The notes: a model not told the origin generated them from the sequence alone. A DNA stretch of 64,000 nucleotides from Enoplolaimus lenunculus (GCA_030248215.1 JASANG010003656.1:248001-312000), one strand, 5' to 3'; positions 12,107 through 25,927 are shown, counted from the stretch's first letter. Numbers and translations: made by a program.

Positions 12107-13218
12107 GTGTATAACGTTGTGGTTCTTATATAAGGCGTAAAAACAGAAAAACTCAGCAGTTGAGTGTGAGGCGGCGTGGCTCAGTGGATAGCGCACTGGA
12201 CTGATACTCTGTCGACCGAGTTCGAAACCTCCATGGTAGACATATACGAGCCGTAGAAGTGTGTAAAATTGTGTCAAAATTGTTCCAGGATCGACCGCAA
12301 ACTAGACCATACTCACCTTCGGATCGGTTTTAAAATTCCCCTTTTTCACCAGTCCTGTCATCACAGTCGGTCTAGGTAGGAACTGGGACATCAGACCATT
12401 TTACTAAGCAACTGGAAAAACGGGTTGCGGGAGGCTTCGATACAGAGGCTAATATCGTATTCACAATCGCAGGTTTTTGCTTACAAATCCTTTCACATGT
12501 AAATCGGCTTTTGTATAGTACCTTCTTGCTACTTGCTAATCCGCACTAGCTATATTATTAAGTACAAAATTATGAATAGAACGATAACCAATAACTTTTA
12601 GTCACCACTCCTATATTACGCAGTCACTTTTCTCAGGTTCATGAATTCAAACTAACACCACGGTGTATAACGTTGTGGTTCTTATATAAGGCGTAAAAAC
12701 AGAAAAACTCAGCAGTTGAGTGTGAGGCGGCGTGGCTCAGTGGATAGCGCACTGGACTGATACTCTGTCGACCGAGTTCGAAACCTCCATGGTAGACATA
12801 TACGAGCCGTAGAAGTGTGTAAAATTGTGTCAAAATTGTTCCAGGATCGACCGCAAACTAGACCATACTCACCTTCGGATCGGTTTTAAAATTCCCCTTT
12901 TTCACCAGTCCTGTCATCACAGTCGGTCTAGGTAGGAACTGGGACATCAGACCATTTTACTAAGCAACTGAAAAAACGGGTTGCGGGAGGCTTCGATACA
13001 GAGGCTAATATGGTATTCACAATCGCAGGTTTTTGCTTACAAATCCTTTCACATGTAAATCTGCTTTTGTATAGTACCTTCTTGCTACTTGCTAATCCGC
13101 ACTAGCTATATTATTAAGTACAAAATTATGAATAGAACGATAACCAATAACTTTTAGTCACCACTCCTATATTACGCAGTCGCTTTTCTCAGGTTCATGA
13201 ATTCAAACTAACACCACG
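12107..13218. repeat. 556-bp direct tandem duplication containing a SINE
   Basis: Copy 1 is 12107-12662 and copy 2 is 12663-13218. I counted only a handful of substitutions between them (for example near 12452 vs 13011, 12417 vs 12970 and 12628 vs 13184), so the duplication is young. Each copy holds a plus-strand tRNA-like head with A box TGGCTCAGTGGATAGCG and B box GAGTTCGAAACC. A second conserved domain follows (GGGACATCAGACC, then AAGCAACTGRAAAAACGGG), which also occurs in the SINE at 58262. Confidence 0.9.
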
Positions 13219-14302
13219 AGTGGAGTTACCAGACAATCGTTGGGATGCAGAAACTGGTGATGGCCATCGGATATTTGTTCATTTCCCAATATCCGTCAAT
13301 TCTTGCTGATAATATTTATCCGAGTATCCGAATATCCGGGTATCCTAAATTAAATTTTCTGTTTCGGATGTCCGAAACTCGACTTTGCGTTTTTTGGGTT
13401 CCGAACATCAACTTCCGTTTCTAAACGCTTATTTTAAGTGGTTGCTCCGAATGAAGTGCCCTGACCCACAAGGTGATTGATGCGAGCGTATAAACATACA
13501 ATTCAAATATCGTTTATGTATTCTGCAACTGCCTCAATAGTTGTGGCATTTAAACCTCTGCAACAGAGATTCTATTGAATGTCACCCTTCCCAACGAAAA
13601 TTCTATTACTTTTACGCTCAAATTGGTTCAGTATTCAAGTATATATTTCACAATTTATCATCAGATACCTATGATGCAATTGAAATAAAAATTACGAAAT
13701 TCATGCAAAATCTTAAAAATATCGATTCATCCGCGGTTTCTTCTTTAAAATTTTAGAAATCCCGATGAATATTTGCACGCAATTCAATAAATGGTGATTA
13801 ATTTAGGTAAAATATTCACCAATATCTGCAAAATGTTGTTAAGTTGTTTGGTTTCACGCTAATATTCTGCCAAATTTCGGCAATTCTTTCGTGACAATTG
13901 TGACAAAAGTCAATCGAAATGCGCTAAACAGATAAATTTAGGAAAATTTATTATGCAAAATTTTAATACTGAAATTGCCGGAACCTCCGGTAAAAATTCT
14001 ACCGGAGCCGGAAGCGGATGCAGACCTCCGGTGGTACCCTGCTTTTTACGGTTCTTAGTAAAAAATTGGAGTTCACAATTTTGATCCTGAGGAATAGTGC
14101 CCGCGGTTTTAATCTGGTCTCCCCCTGGATTTTTGAAATCCTACTTTTGACTTAAATGCAGAAACTGTTGGGCTTATAATTTGCATGCATATTGTATATA
14201 TGTAGGCAAATCGCATATATATCCAGTAGACTCATACTTACAAGCACATTTTACTACTGAGAGGTGTTATATATTAAAAAGACACAGCAATTTATTAATT
14301 TA

Positions 14303-14550
14303 AGCAGCCGCTGTGGCTAAGTGGATTAAGAGGTTGTCTCAGTTAGTCAGTTATTGGCCATGGTGCGGGGATCGACACCAACTCCGGGTTTATATTTGAT
14401 GAAAGCGCCGGTATATTTGTGAGTGCCCAGCTTTTTATAAACTCAGTTGAATGGTGTAAACTTTCTACTAGTTTTAAATGTTTCAGAACAACGACTTATT
14501 TATATTTACGTGTTAAGTCAATAAATATTGACTATATATTCGTTTTTTTC
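14303..14550 (+). mobile_element. tRNA-derived SINE (Leu/Ser-like head)
   Basis: The head starts GCCGCTGTGGCTAAGTGGAT (A box) and has a B box-like GGGGATCGACACC about 50 bp on. The long variable region recalls a class II tRNA. There is no paired acceptor stem. The right boundary is approximate. Confidence 0.5.
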
Positions 14551-15868
14551 CATTGTGCGGTCTTTACGGCCTGAATTTTGGCTTGCAAAGTAAAGCTGGA
14601 TCAGTAGTAAAACAAAACTGTTACATTTCTGATTTTCGCAATTTATCTTCCGCGTACAGAATCACAGCTACATGCAATGCAGAAGCAGGTAGGGGTGTGG
14701 GCTTCCCCATATTTAATGTTGGGACCCCGTCATAGAGTGCGATACAAGGGTTATCGGCGCGGGAGCTGAGGTTGTTCGAGTTTTTCCACGGGTTTCTCTT
14801 TTCGTCAGTTGTGTGAATGTTTCATTTCGGGTTCGTTAAAGCATAATTTTAAAACAATTTGGGCAGCGAGAAATTTTTTGGTAATAATGAGCTTGCGCGA
14901 AACCATAGACAGACCAGGCGCATTTCAAAACTCCGTTAATTTTTATTTGAACTGGTTAAGGAGTGGGTCCCTATTTGGGAGATCGGTCCGTAATTGAGAG
15001 GGACGAAAATGGCCTTTCCGGTTCAGATTACATGCTATTGTCCACCTCTTGTTCCGTAATCATTTATATGATTACACCAATTTACACAAAATATACGCTC
15101 CCCGTCTCTTTGACCATTTCAGGGACTGCTTGTTTATTAATAAAGGCAGTATGGTATATTCATCATATTCATAAAGATGTTTTAAGCTAAAATTTATGTT
15201 AAGTTCAGAGAATATATAATGGCAAGTTGTAGCAGCATTTGTTAGTCGCGGCGGAAATATTTTACAAGAGTTGGAGGGGTATAGAGACACGACACATTAA
15301 CACATTTGCTCAGGTGTTTCATGTATGATAGAGTATGGGATGCACAAAATATTTATCTTCCAAAACAGGGGCAATTACACGCTGACCGTATGGTTCGGCC
15401 GCTCCTAGCATTTGCATGCTCATATCCGTTCTATATTAATATACAATCATGGCTTTGGACACATATTCAACAATGTTGAATTAATTCAAGTCAGGTAGTA
15501 AATACAATACAAATAGCTATAGTACAAGTTATTAACTCGAATATTTGGTATTAACTCGGTACGTAGAATCTGAAAGGCGCAACGAAAAGTCCTAACGAAG
15601 TCTTGTTATTTGAAGCACTAAAAATTCAAACAACAATGCGCAAAGTTGGTGATGTTCAACAGTTCACCGATGATTCAAGGAAAAAATCTTGGAATGGATA
15701 ATCGTGCTCTGCTAAGGAATGATTCAAACCACGTCATCATTGCTGAAGTAAACATGCAACTCTTATATACGTAGTTCGTTTTCGTTTTGTTTGGATCACT
15801 ATTCGCTTCCGTTATTTTTACTATTCGTTTACACCATGGATAAAAGGTTTCAGCGACACTTAATATAC

Positions 15869-16214
15869 AGTCAGGGATCAATTGGGATACTTGAATATAC
15901 AGAAGCCGGATAGTTCAATATCCAGTTACGGCACTTGCCGGAGCCAGAGCCTAATATATTAATTGCATATTTTAACAAAACGCTTACGTTAATCACGCTA
16001 ATTTGGACGACATACTTGCTATATGTTATATTGCTTCTACCAGCATGTTGGTGTTATGTGGGCTTCATGGAGTATTTAATAGCATTTCGATCAAAATTTG
16101 CAGCCAAATATTGTGATTTTGGTTTTAATTAATAGAATAATAAACAGTTAACATACGACGGTGTAGAATCAGAGCCGAATGTCGATTGTTTGCCGGAGCT
16201 GGATATCCGATTGA
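15869..16214. mobile_element. Diverged family A hAT-like element
   Basis: Starts CAGGGATCAATTGGGATAC and ends GGATATCCGATTGAACCA, with CCGGAGCCAGAGCC and GCCGGAGCTGG near the two ends. No clear target duplication. Confidence 0.45.
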
Positions 16215-16504
16215 ACCATTATATACAAAATACATTTTTCACCAGAGACAAAGAGCACATATGCGCATGTAACAACTTTTTAGTCCACTATATTAGCAAG
16301 TGAGCTTCTACCGGGCCGGTTCCAACCCTGGTACACACGTCCGTTCTATCAGTGCCGCACTTAGGTTTCAAAGGGACTATTTAACGTCAGTGCGTGGGGC
16401 ACTCAAAGTCACTAACCCGTCACCATGTTCTTTGCAAAGTTCCGCATGGTTTGCTGACTGATTCAAAAATATATATAACTATGTGGTTACAGCTTACTGG
16501 CGGA

Positions 16505-16839
16505 CAGTGGCGGATCCAGGATCTCAAAATGGGGGGGCCAAAATTTCACAGGTAATAAACTTATTTTTGACCCATACTGTAGTGACCCAAATAAGAGGGG
16601 GGTCCCCATTTTGAGTCCCAATTAATAGGAGTGCGTATCCCTAATAAGAATCCGTAAATGTCTATTATCCCTAATTGTAGCGCATAAATGACTCCAGGGC
16701 CAAGAAACTTTAAAGCGGGCTTATACTATTGTGTATAAAACTGAGAAATAAACAGCATACAACAGTAATTGACACTAATTTTTGTCGAGATGCTGTTGTG
16801 GGGGCACGGCCTGGGTGCCCCCCCGTGAATCCGCCATTG
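16505..16839. mobile_element. Family C hAT-like MITE with perfect 8-bp TSD
   Basis: Left terminus CAGTGGCGGATCCAGG; right terminus TGAATCCGCCATTG. The flanks CTGGCGGA (16497-16504 and 16840-16847) are identical, the 8-bp target duplication expected for hAT. The interior carries the GACCCAAATAAGAGG block of family F. The full-length sister copy is at 55826-56198 in the opposite orientation. Confidence 0.9.
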
Positions 16840-18315
16840 CTGGCGGATCCAACATTATTCGACGGGTGAGGTTACTTTTTGTGTTCCGAAATTGTACAGT
16901 TTTAAAGCGCAGTTTTATCAAACTTTTTACACATTTTAACACCGATTAATTGCGCCGAAGGCGCAAAATGTTTGAATTTGCAAAGTAAATTCGCCATATT
17001 TTTTCCCATTTGGCTACGTATGTCATTATACGCTTGAGATGAGCCATTTGGTTCGCAGAATTGCGACTACAGCACTGCTGTCTCCGTGAATTCGTCACTG
17101 GTTTCGTACAGTAACCGGGGTACACTAAAGCAGCAAGCAAGAACCAAACGTAATTTCAGCATTGTTTCCATTTGTTAGCAGCCGGACGGCTCCTTTGCGA
17201 GAGCAGCTATTAAAACAGCACTGATTTGGTGAACTACAGGTCGAAATGTAATGTGCTGCAGGATATTCTCGTATGAAAAGTTAGAGATGCAGCTAATCTA
17301 TTAGATAGCCGGGCACAGTCGTTACCTGGAGTCTGTTAAAAGGGTCATGTTCAATAAATATTTCACATAAGGACTTGCTGTATTACCATGTGAAAAAACT
17401 TCGAAAGACCCCTGGCAAAATTACAAAGGAAACAATTTTGTCGCTTGAAAATCGCTGATGGCTACGACCGTGTTAACAGATGTCTAAATTTTAGGCTACA
17501 ACGTATAATGCATACGTACTTCGGACAGTAATAAACAATGAATCGATGCCTAAAATATACGATAATGACAACAAATGTAACAAAAACAAATTTACCTTGT
17601 GAACGAAAAGTAGTTATTTTTTGGTGTTTATATGTAAACCACTACCAGATCCATTAAGAACATCCATGCACAGGCCATGGACCGTAAACGAAGATGGTAT
17701 GCCACACAAGACTGCGGCAAAATCAAAACTTTGTATTAAGATTTAGTACTAAAATTGGGTATGCGATTTCCGCTCGCAAGGTTTTTACTATTCTATATTT
17801 CGCGCTAAGGTCACATATTCGTGACTCCGCCACTGAATTAAAAACCATCTAAAATGAAACATATATATTATACAGGACAGTTGGCTAGTAGGTGACCTTA
17901 TATCCCTTAGGTACTTAATCTATGCTTCGGTTGATTAATTGAAAATGCTTAACCCGTTGTCAGACGACTAAACAAAATCTTCCTATCTTAAAGTCGCAGT
18001 TTGCTATTCTCGGGTTCGTTTAATGCATTTAACCGCCAGATGCACCTATAATATTACATAAACCGACTGAAGGTATCTATTAAAAAGTCATCGGTAAATT
18101 GATTTAGCTTATTATTTTAGACTCATGAACAAATTTACAATAAAATAAAATGCTAAAAACGTGAATGGTCATTTAACAGCATAAACAATTCGAACTGTTT
18201 AAAAATCGTTGTTTTCAACTCATAAACAAGGTTAACACAAAGCTAAAACCGGTAAATGATCGTGTTTATCACAGACAATGCGTATAAACCGTTGGTTTTT
18301 GGTTTGTCAACAAGT

Positions 18316-21300
18316 TCAAATGGTGACTGCGTTTGTCGTTTGTTGTTGCATTTGATACGCTAAAAGTTGCCGATGCGCTTCGGCAACTTGTTGCTCGTAC
18401 AGACGCGCTTCAACTGCAGCTCGTTCTTCGTCGAACTCAAGCCGACCAGAACCGCGCAACGTTTCACAGTTAATCCATCCAATCCAACGAACACAGACTC
18501 CGTTTAAAATGAATCGACTTGACAAATGCACCTAAAACACAAAGCACTACAGAGTTAAATTGTTACTTTAATAGAAATCTCGTCAAAAATAAAACGCTAT
18601 TTTAATGATTTCGCGCACTTTAAACAGCTTCTCTCAAAACAAGTTGTTTGTAGTGTAGAGTAAGGGTTGCGCTATACTTTTGTTGACATACGGCGCCGTC
18701 CGTCACCGTGCGGTATCGTACGCAAATAACTCACGTACGATAAACGCATGGTACGAACGGTGACAAACGGCGCTGTACGGATGACGGACAGCGCCGTAAG
18801 GGTGACGCACGGTGACGGACGGCGCCGAGCGGATGACGCACGGTGACGGACGGCGCCGGACGGGTGGTGGACGGCAACGGACGGCGCCGTACGGGTGACG
18901 CACGATGACAGACGGCACCTGACGTCGAGTATAACGCGACCCAAACTGTTAAAACGCTAGTTTAGCATTAATTAACAGTAATGCTTTTGTTAAAACGTGA
19001 AAGGCTTTATGTAGTTTTAACACCAGTCGTTAACATTTGTACACGGGGCCCATATACAGGATATATGCCTTCTAAAATTCCTTGAAACATAAAAAATTGA
19101 ATTTTACACGACTCATATATAACATAATAATACTACTGCACTGCATCACGTAGCATTCAGAAAATGGTCTCGCACTCGCTCACGAAAATCTTTGTCTGAC
19201 ATTGTACTCTGATGATGTATGTAACTTTTCCGGTGCTGTAACTATGGCTTTATACGCACTAAAGTCTACTGAGAAAAACAGCCGGTGTACATAGATTGTG
19301 TGTGGAAAAATAAAACACTGCGTTTTACAAATTTCCACAATGTTTGACAGCAATTTTTCAGCGTCGAAATTGCAATAATTGAAAAACAATACTTTTTGAC
19401 TTAATGATCAAAAAATAACCATTAAAGACAGCAGTGAGCATTTTCGGCTGCGCTACGCCTTTGCTTAAGAAAGAAACAAATTAACACGCTTCGAGTGCTC
19501 GTACCTTTCCCGGTTCAGATGTTTTATCTACATGGCCTGCAGGTGGCAATGTAATCCTTGATGCAACGTCAGCAGATGTGCTTGCACTTTCAGAACGCTC
19601 ACCACCTGAACCTCCAGCTTCAGATACTGCAGCGGCGGCTTCTGTTACTCCGATTATTGGTGAGACTTGAGGTGGAGTTGGATCGACATTGAGCTCCAAA
19701 TTAAAGCCGATTGGAAGAAATACCTGAAATTCAGTGAATTGTTTGGTATTTTGTTTTGCTTCGATGTTGAAACTTTGAGCAAAAAGTTATGCAGTACGTT
19801 TGAGAAAATAAGACTAACGAATGTAAAGTCTTTTAAAAGTACGTGATCACCGCCCCCAAACACCCCTCGAGGTGGCTCAGCTCAAATGGCCTGGCTTTGG
19901 AAGTCAAAATTAATTTAAATCCAATGGGCACAAAACGTAGGTTTTTTCTGAAAAGTTTGAGTACAAAAATACGCGACTCGATTCGCTCGCGAAGTTTTCT
20001 CAAATGCTACACATGTAGTAGTTAATACAAAAAACAACCACTCTGTATAGCACAAAATGAACTTATTTTAAACTAAAGGACCTCGAAGTTTAGTTTTCAG
20101 GAAGGCCAGTACAGCAAACTTTTCAATTGATTGCAAATGAACAACGGGCATATGTCCAGCAAAATTTTGACCAATCTGAGTTGATTATGAAACTCACAAA
20201 CTGTAAACAAGTTGGTCTATGTTGTTAAAATTAAGTTTTATTTTCAAACTCTACACATGTTCACCAGTTCGACGTTTGTTATTAATATCGGTTTCTGGTT
20301 AAATGAGACTTTAATTTTGGTCGTATAAAACAATATATGCACTTATAAATGTGTGCTATTTGGTATTAAGCTGGAAAAACATCAAATCGGTGTGTTTCAA
20401 CATTTCGAAGATTGGTTAATGCAGTTGATACGTTAGAGCTATGTCAACTCCAAAACCTACGAAAGTCCACAGAGCTTAGAATATTTATCAACCATTAATG
20501 TGGCGGCAGTTTCAATACTTTGGGGGCGCCATTAATTTAGGGTGCCCAAGTATACAGAGAAATACCAAACAGATACGCAGTTGCGTTTGTTGTTATTATC
20601 AGAAGTTATGCCACATATATCGCTTATCTTGTCTGACCATCAACTGACCCGTATCGTTTTGGTTGCCTTTAACGATGCGGTATTAATCAAATTTTAAAAT
20701 TTGAATAACGCCAAAACACAATTTTTGCATCAAGTTGTAAGCTAACAACAGTTTACAATCAGCAAAACTGGCTGTGTTGTACCATATCAGGCGATCGCAG
20801 ACACATAATTACGCAACCAAAAGTTTGGTCAATGTTCTATAAGCTTCGTACTTGGCGGACAGTTTGTCAAATTGTTGCACAAACCCGAAAAGCACCAAAT
20901 GGTCACAAAGCACTATATTGTTGCAATTCCCGCAAGCATATCACCAATGTGGCCATTTGTTAAAGTGTTGGTATTTTAAAAACCTCCATAAGGGCTATTG
21001 CGATTCCGTTTATATCCCGCAATAAGCTCAAGTTACACGCAGACCAAACGCCTGTTTTCAGAAACGGCAAACTTTGGTATATAGAATTACTTTGAGTTTA
21101 GTGTTCGAAGAAAGCTTCAAAAACTATACAGTTATGTAAATGGGGTGAAATTAATTTCGCCAGACACTGGCAATACCAACATATTTTAGTGGTTTAAAAT
21201 GAGAAAAATCAAATAAAAAACTTTAACTGAAATAATAATCACTATGATAACATCTAAATTGAGATTTGGAAAATTGGGTTAAATATCCATGAACAAATAA

Positions 21301-24300
21301 CGTATAAAATGACGAAAATTTGGGTAGTTTCGGTGCCTGAAGCAACCCAAAACAATAGTTTTTAATCCCCCAAAATTATTATGGTCACTCAAGCGGGCAA
21401 ACCAGCGGACCTCTGGGCCCGCATAGAGTCTACCAAAGCGTATCATGTGACTATCAGCACAAATTGCCGAAACTCTACTGTTTCCTGTAGGTGGCTATGC
21501 CACACTTAAACCTATTTCAAACTAAAAACTAAAACTATAAAATAAAACCCTATATCAAAACCACACCTTAAGGGAGTCCCTGGCTCCACCTAGTCTCTCT
21601 TAGAACTTAAGTTAGGCTTAGGCGTTGCTACAAGGCGTAGAAATTTGTAAAACTATGCTATGGCGGCTGTGTCCGCAATGTAACTTACCTGGGGCCCTGC
21701 GTGGCCATTCAGTACTCGTTGAATATAGTTGCATTTAGAGTTGGCTATATCTGCTACTAACGACATAGCTAGGCTATGTCAGCACCAAAATGGTGCTTTA
21801 ATATTGTGTGTGTCTCGGGTAATGTTGTTGTTGTGTTGGAAGGTACCGGATGTGTGGCTCTGGACCTCAACCGCATTGCGGACACCCAATTGTGGGTGTC
21901 GGCAAAAATGCAAATGAGGTCGAGATGCCGAAATGGGTAGCCAGGACCGGAATCAGTCTTGATCTGGAGCTAGTACGAGGTGGTGAATTGGATTATTTTA
22001 CGGAGGCGTTATAGTTATTGGTATTGTTGTATACTTTTACGGTTGGATTGCTAACGGAGTTTGGGTAAGTAAGTGGAACCAAATTAGTTTAAGTATAGTC
22101 ACGGTGGCACAAGGATGTGAAGGAAACTACGGCGTTGCGCAAGGCGCGGAATTTACCCAGTGTCGGATACTGGTGTTATGTGCTAAAAAGGAACTTGGGG
22201 TATTACCGGAGAACCTGGGAAAAGTAGTCTAATAAATCTAACGGGGTTAGATTTATTATTCTACAACGGCTGGGCCAAATCTAACGGGGTTAGATTGGTC
22301 GGAAATTTGGTGTAACTCTAACGGGGTTAGAGTACACGGTTTTACGGGGTGTAATTCTAACGGGGTTAGAATTGCACGGATTCTGGAAAACAGCGGAATT
22401 ATTAGTAACGGTAAAGCCAGTGGCTGGATTAAATCAGATTCAGACGTCGGCTTTAAGGATTCCGGCTCGGGTTACCAGTTAAATTGCATAACCTGTAATT
22501 TGCTGGTATTAAATATTGACTATTTGGCGTCATACGGGTTTCGGTTTGGGATTTATAATAAACATTTACCGGCCGCGTTTTACTAAATCAGAGCGATAAG
22601 CATACATCGAGATAAAGAACATAACAGGCGATACAGGATACCGGCTTAAGGCAAAATCACGAACTTCTCACATTTCCTAAGGAAAAACCCACCCACAACT
22701 ATTGTTTTGCTGCAAGTGAATTGTTTAAATATCACCAGAACGCCGACGTTTTGTAAATAAAAATGATTTATTAATCACAAATTGGTTGCGTTTTTTTCAG
22801 AAAATAGGCTATTCACAAAGGCAACCTATTCTACTCATCATGCAGTTAATACAAAACGTTTTAAGCACAGACGTGTATCCAGAAGGAGATATAACCGTCC
22901 TGATATTTCGTAAAAAACGAAAAAACGGCTGTTTTTGCCAAGTATAAATATTTCCACGCCCGCTGAGATGGCTCGCATAATGCACATGTCATTTTGGATT
23001 ATAACCTCCTGACATGAAACCTTAACGCGTAGGGGGGCGACAAATTTTTTCAGGAGGGGCAAACAAAAGTTTTCGTTGACTTACAAACGAATTTGAAAAA
23101 TTTCTAGGGGAATTCAATTTTTTCAAGGGGGGCTGAGCCCACTCCTCGACCTTCCTTGGCTGCGGGTACGGTTTAAACACTCACCACAGCGAACGGATAA
23201 GCTACACTTCATACATGAGCATAGTGCGTGAACTAAGATTTACACATTTGGAAGAGTAATATTTCATCCTGCCCTCCTGTAAATTCTCTGCGGACGCAAT
23301 TGTGAACCCGTCTGTTGATTTGCAAATAAAAGCGTATCGTGGACTAAAGCAATTATTTGTTGGTACTGCCAACAAATAACTCAATCTAAGCAGCTATCGG
23401 GTATTAACGGTTTCACAAACGTCAAACCCTCATAAACAGCTACCCGGAGTACAAAGCCCATTCCAAGAGCCAGGCGAAGAAGTTATCTCAAAAATAATAT
23501 TACACTTTTACAAGGGAACGCGTTAAAACCTTGTCGTCAGGGTGCAACCGAAAATCCGGCTCCACTTCCGGCATTTTTTCACTGTACGGTTCCGGTGCAT
23601 TTTTGCACGAATTATAGATTCCGGTATTAAAATTTGATAGGTGGAAATTAAGATATTTTACTAAAAAATGACGATAATAATTAAATAGATTTCATTCGTA
23701 TAGTATATAAACCTTGAAAAACGCTGAAACTAAACCATTAAAGGTAGATTTCTCTTCCGTGGATTATGAAAATCTAAAATACAGAACATAAAGCGAATAC
23801 CTATCTCCAACTAGGGTTATTTCAGTAATAATGTTGTGGAAAAGAACATAAAAATGATTTTTTCGGTCATATGTGTTTTTCATTTTCCGGTTCCGTTTCC
23901 GGTTATTTTTTCAAATTCCGGTTCTGGTAAATTATAATTCCGGTTGCACCTTGCTTGTCGCCTGACGACACGCGATTTATTAATAAAGCTTACAATGGCG
24001 TTGGGTTGCTGCAACAACAATAATTAAGTACTTGAAAACTTACAATTTCAACTAAACCAGCGTCACAGTCACGTAGAAATTGTCGTCGACGATCTGCATC
24101 GAATGGTAATTGCAACGCGCCAGTGTATTTTACCTGAAATAAAATACAGAAATGGAAATTAAAATGCACATCATATATATTCGATATAAAAAAATTTCTT
24201 AAAAACTTGAACCACATTAAAATTGGAAGTATCGAGAAATAAAAACGAGAAGTTCATTCATTACTTTAATTATTTTTATTTAACCGAAAACGATTTGAGA

Positions 24301-25489
24301 CGTAAAACTTAGGCATCACCATAATTTGTCGACGGACAACTCGCCGACCGACAACTTGTAACCAGACATCTCGTCGGTGTCGACAATCATTCGTCGACTC
24401 GACAACTCTAAGCTTAGCAGTAGGTATGGTACAACTCGTCGATTTGACAATTTGTCACCCGGCTAGGTTTAGTTGATCAGGGAGACGAGATGTCGGAGCA
24501 ACTTTTCGGGCACACGACAAGCCGGAGAGCAAAACGGTACGGCTTCTCGAAAAGTCGGGTTACGAATCTTGAGAAGTCAGGATACGAATTGTCGGTCGAC
24601 GAGTTGCCTGCGACAAAATGTCGTGGATTCAAAAGTTTAACATCCGTTATTTATGCACTATAATTTAGTATATAAGTATTCGTTTAAAAGGACACAGTGA
24701 AAAATATTTGTCGACACGATCACGTTTGACATTTCGGAAGCAATAATGCAACCTGTTAAAGTTTCCAGATTTAATAAGTATGAAAATCAATTAAAGCAAA
24801 AAACTTGATCCAAAAAACATTTGATGCTTAACAGAAACATATACTTGCAATATAAATGTATTCCGAGGCAGTATGGCGCCGCAGCAGCCTAAATTCAGCC
24901 AATGCCTCCATATTTGAATGGCAGATGTACGTATTATCTGTACTTTCGTACTTATACTTTATGCTTACTTGCTTGTCGCCCAAAAACTTCTTAGTGCCAG
25001 CAAGTGTTAATTTTTGCAGAAGCGACATTCCTTTCATGTATAAATGAAACATAACAGTGTAAACTTGCTTTAATAATCCAAGCAGACGTTTTAAAATTTG
25101 TACTGTTGCTGGCATAATATACTTCTTAAATAGAGGGCAAGTGTACAATATATATACCTCATTAACACGCCTCAATCGGCCCATGAATTCGTCGTTATCG
25201 AATTTTTCACGTTGTTGCGCGACTACACGCGGCATACTACGCGTAAATGCACTAGAAGTTGAACAAGGATGATTCCTAATACCGCTGAGCAGAACGCGTT
25301 CGTATGGTGATAAGCGTTCTATCGTCGATTCAAAGACACGGCCCAACAGCGATGCAGATGATGAGTAATAGTTTTGGTTTAAATTCAAGTTATTGGAGTC
25401 GAACTGTGCCAAATCGAATGGGTAATTATTAATACTGTTCGAAATGTTTGACTGGCTAGTGATTGTATCGTTTAAAAACTGACAACTTA

Positions 25490-25538
<49 letters not shown>

Positions 25539-25871
25539 GCTCGAATGATTTGCGGCAGCAATATTATGAAGCTGGTTTAATGCTGTAGTTGCGTTCCAAT
25601 CGCTCCCTATGTTATTTGACAACGGCGGTGGAGTACTCGCGTGCTCGGAGTCTGAAGAAGACTCGGTTGCAGCTGACTGTTCAATTTGATTGGTTAACGA
25701 AGGCACGTTGAAATTTGACAAGTACAATTGAAGGAATGGCAAATGCTGTTGGAATTGTCTTAGTTGAAGTATACTGTAGTATTGTTGCTGCTGCTGTTGT
25801 TGTTGTGGTTGTTGTTGTTGTTGTTGTCGTTGTTGTCGTTGTTGTTGTTGTTGTTGTTGTCGTTGTTGTCG

Positions 25872-25927
<56 letters not shown>

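Larger units (their letters stand above)
11267..18315. other. Intergenic stretch between C1orf43 and CBFB
   Basis: Contains the 556-bp tandem duplication with a SINE (12107-13218), a second SINE (about 14303-14550), family A fragments (near 13980-14041 and 15869-16214), and a family C MITE (16505-16839). Short open frames such as 16946-17140 (minus) show no splice context or recognisable motif. I see no RNA gene. Confidence 0.6.

Noticed and set aside
18672-18944. Minus-strand frames rich in Arg/Pro/His/Val
   Set aside because: They are readings of the GTGACGGACGGCGCCG units of a MITE; the same composition appears at 36688 and 53560.
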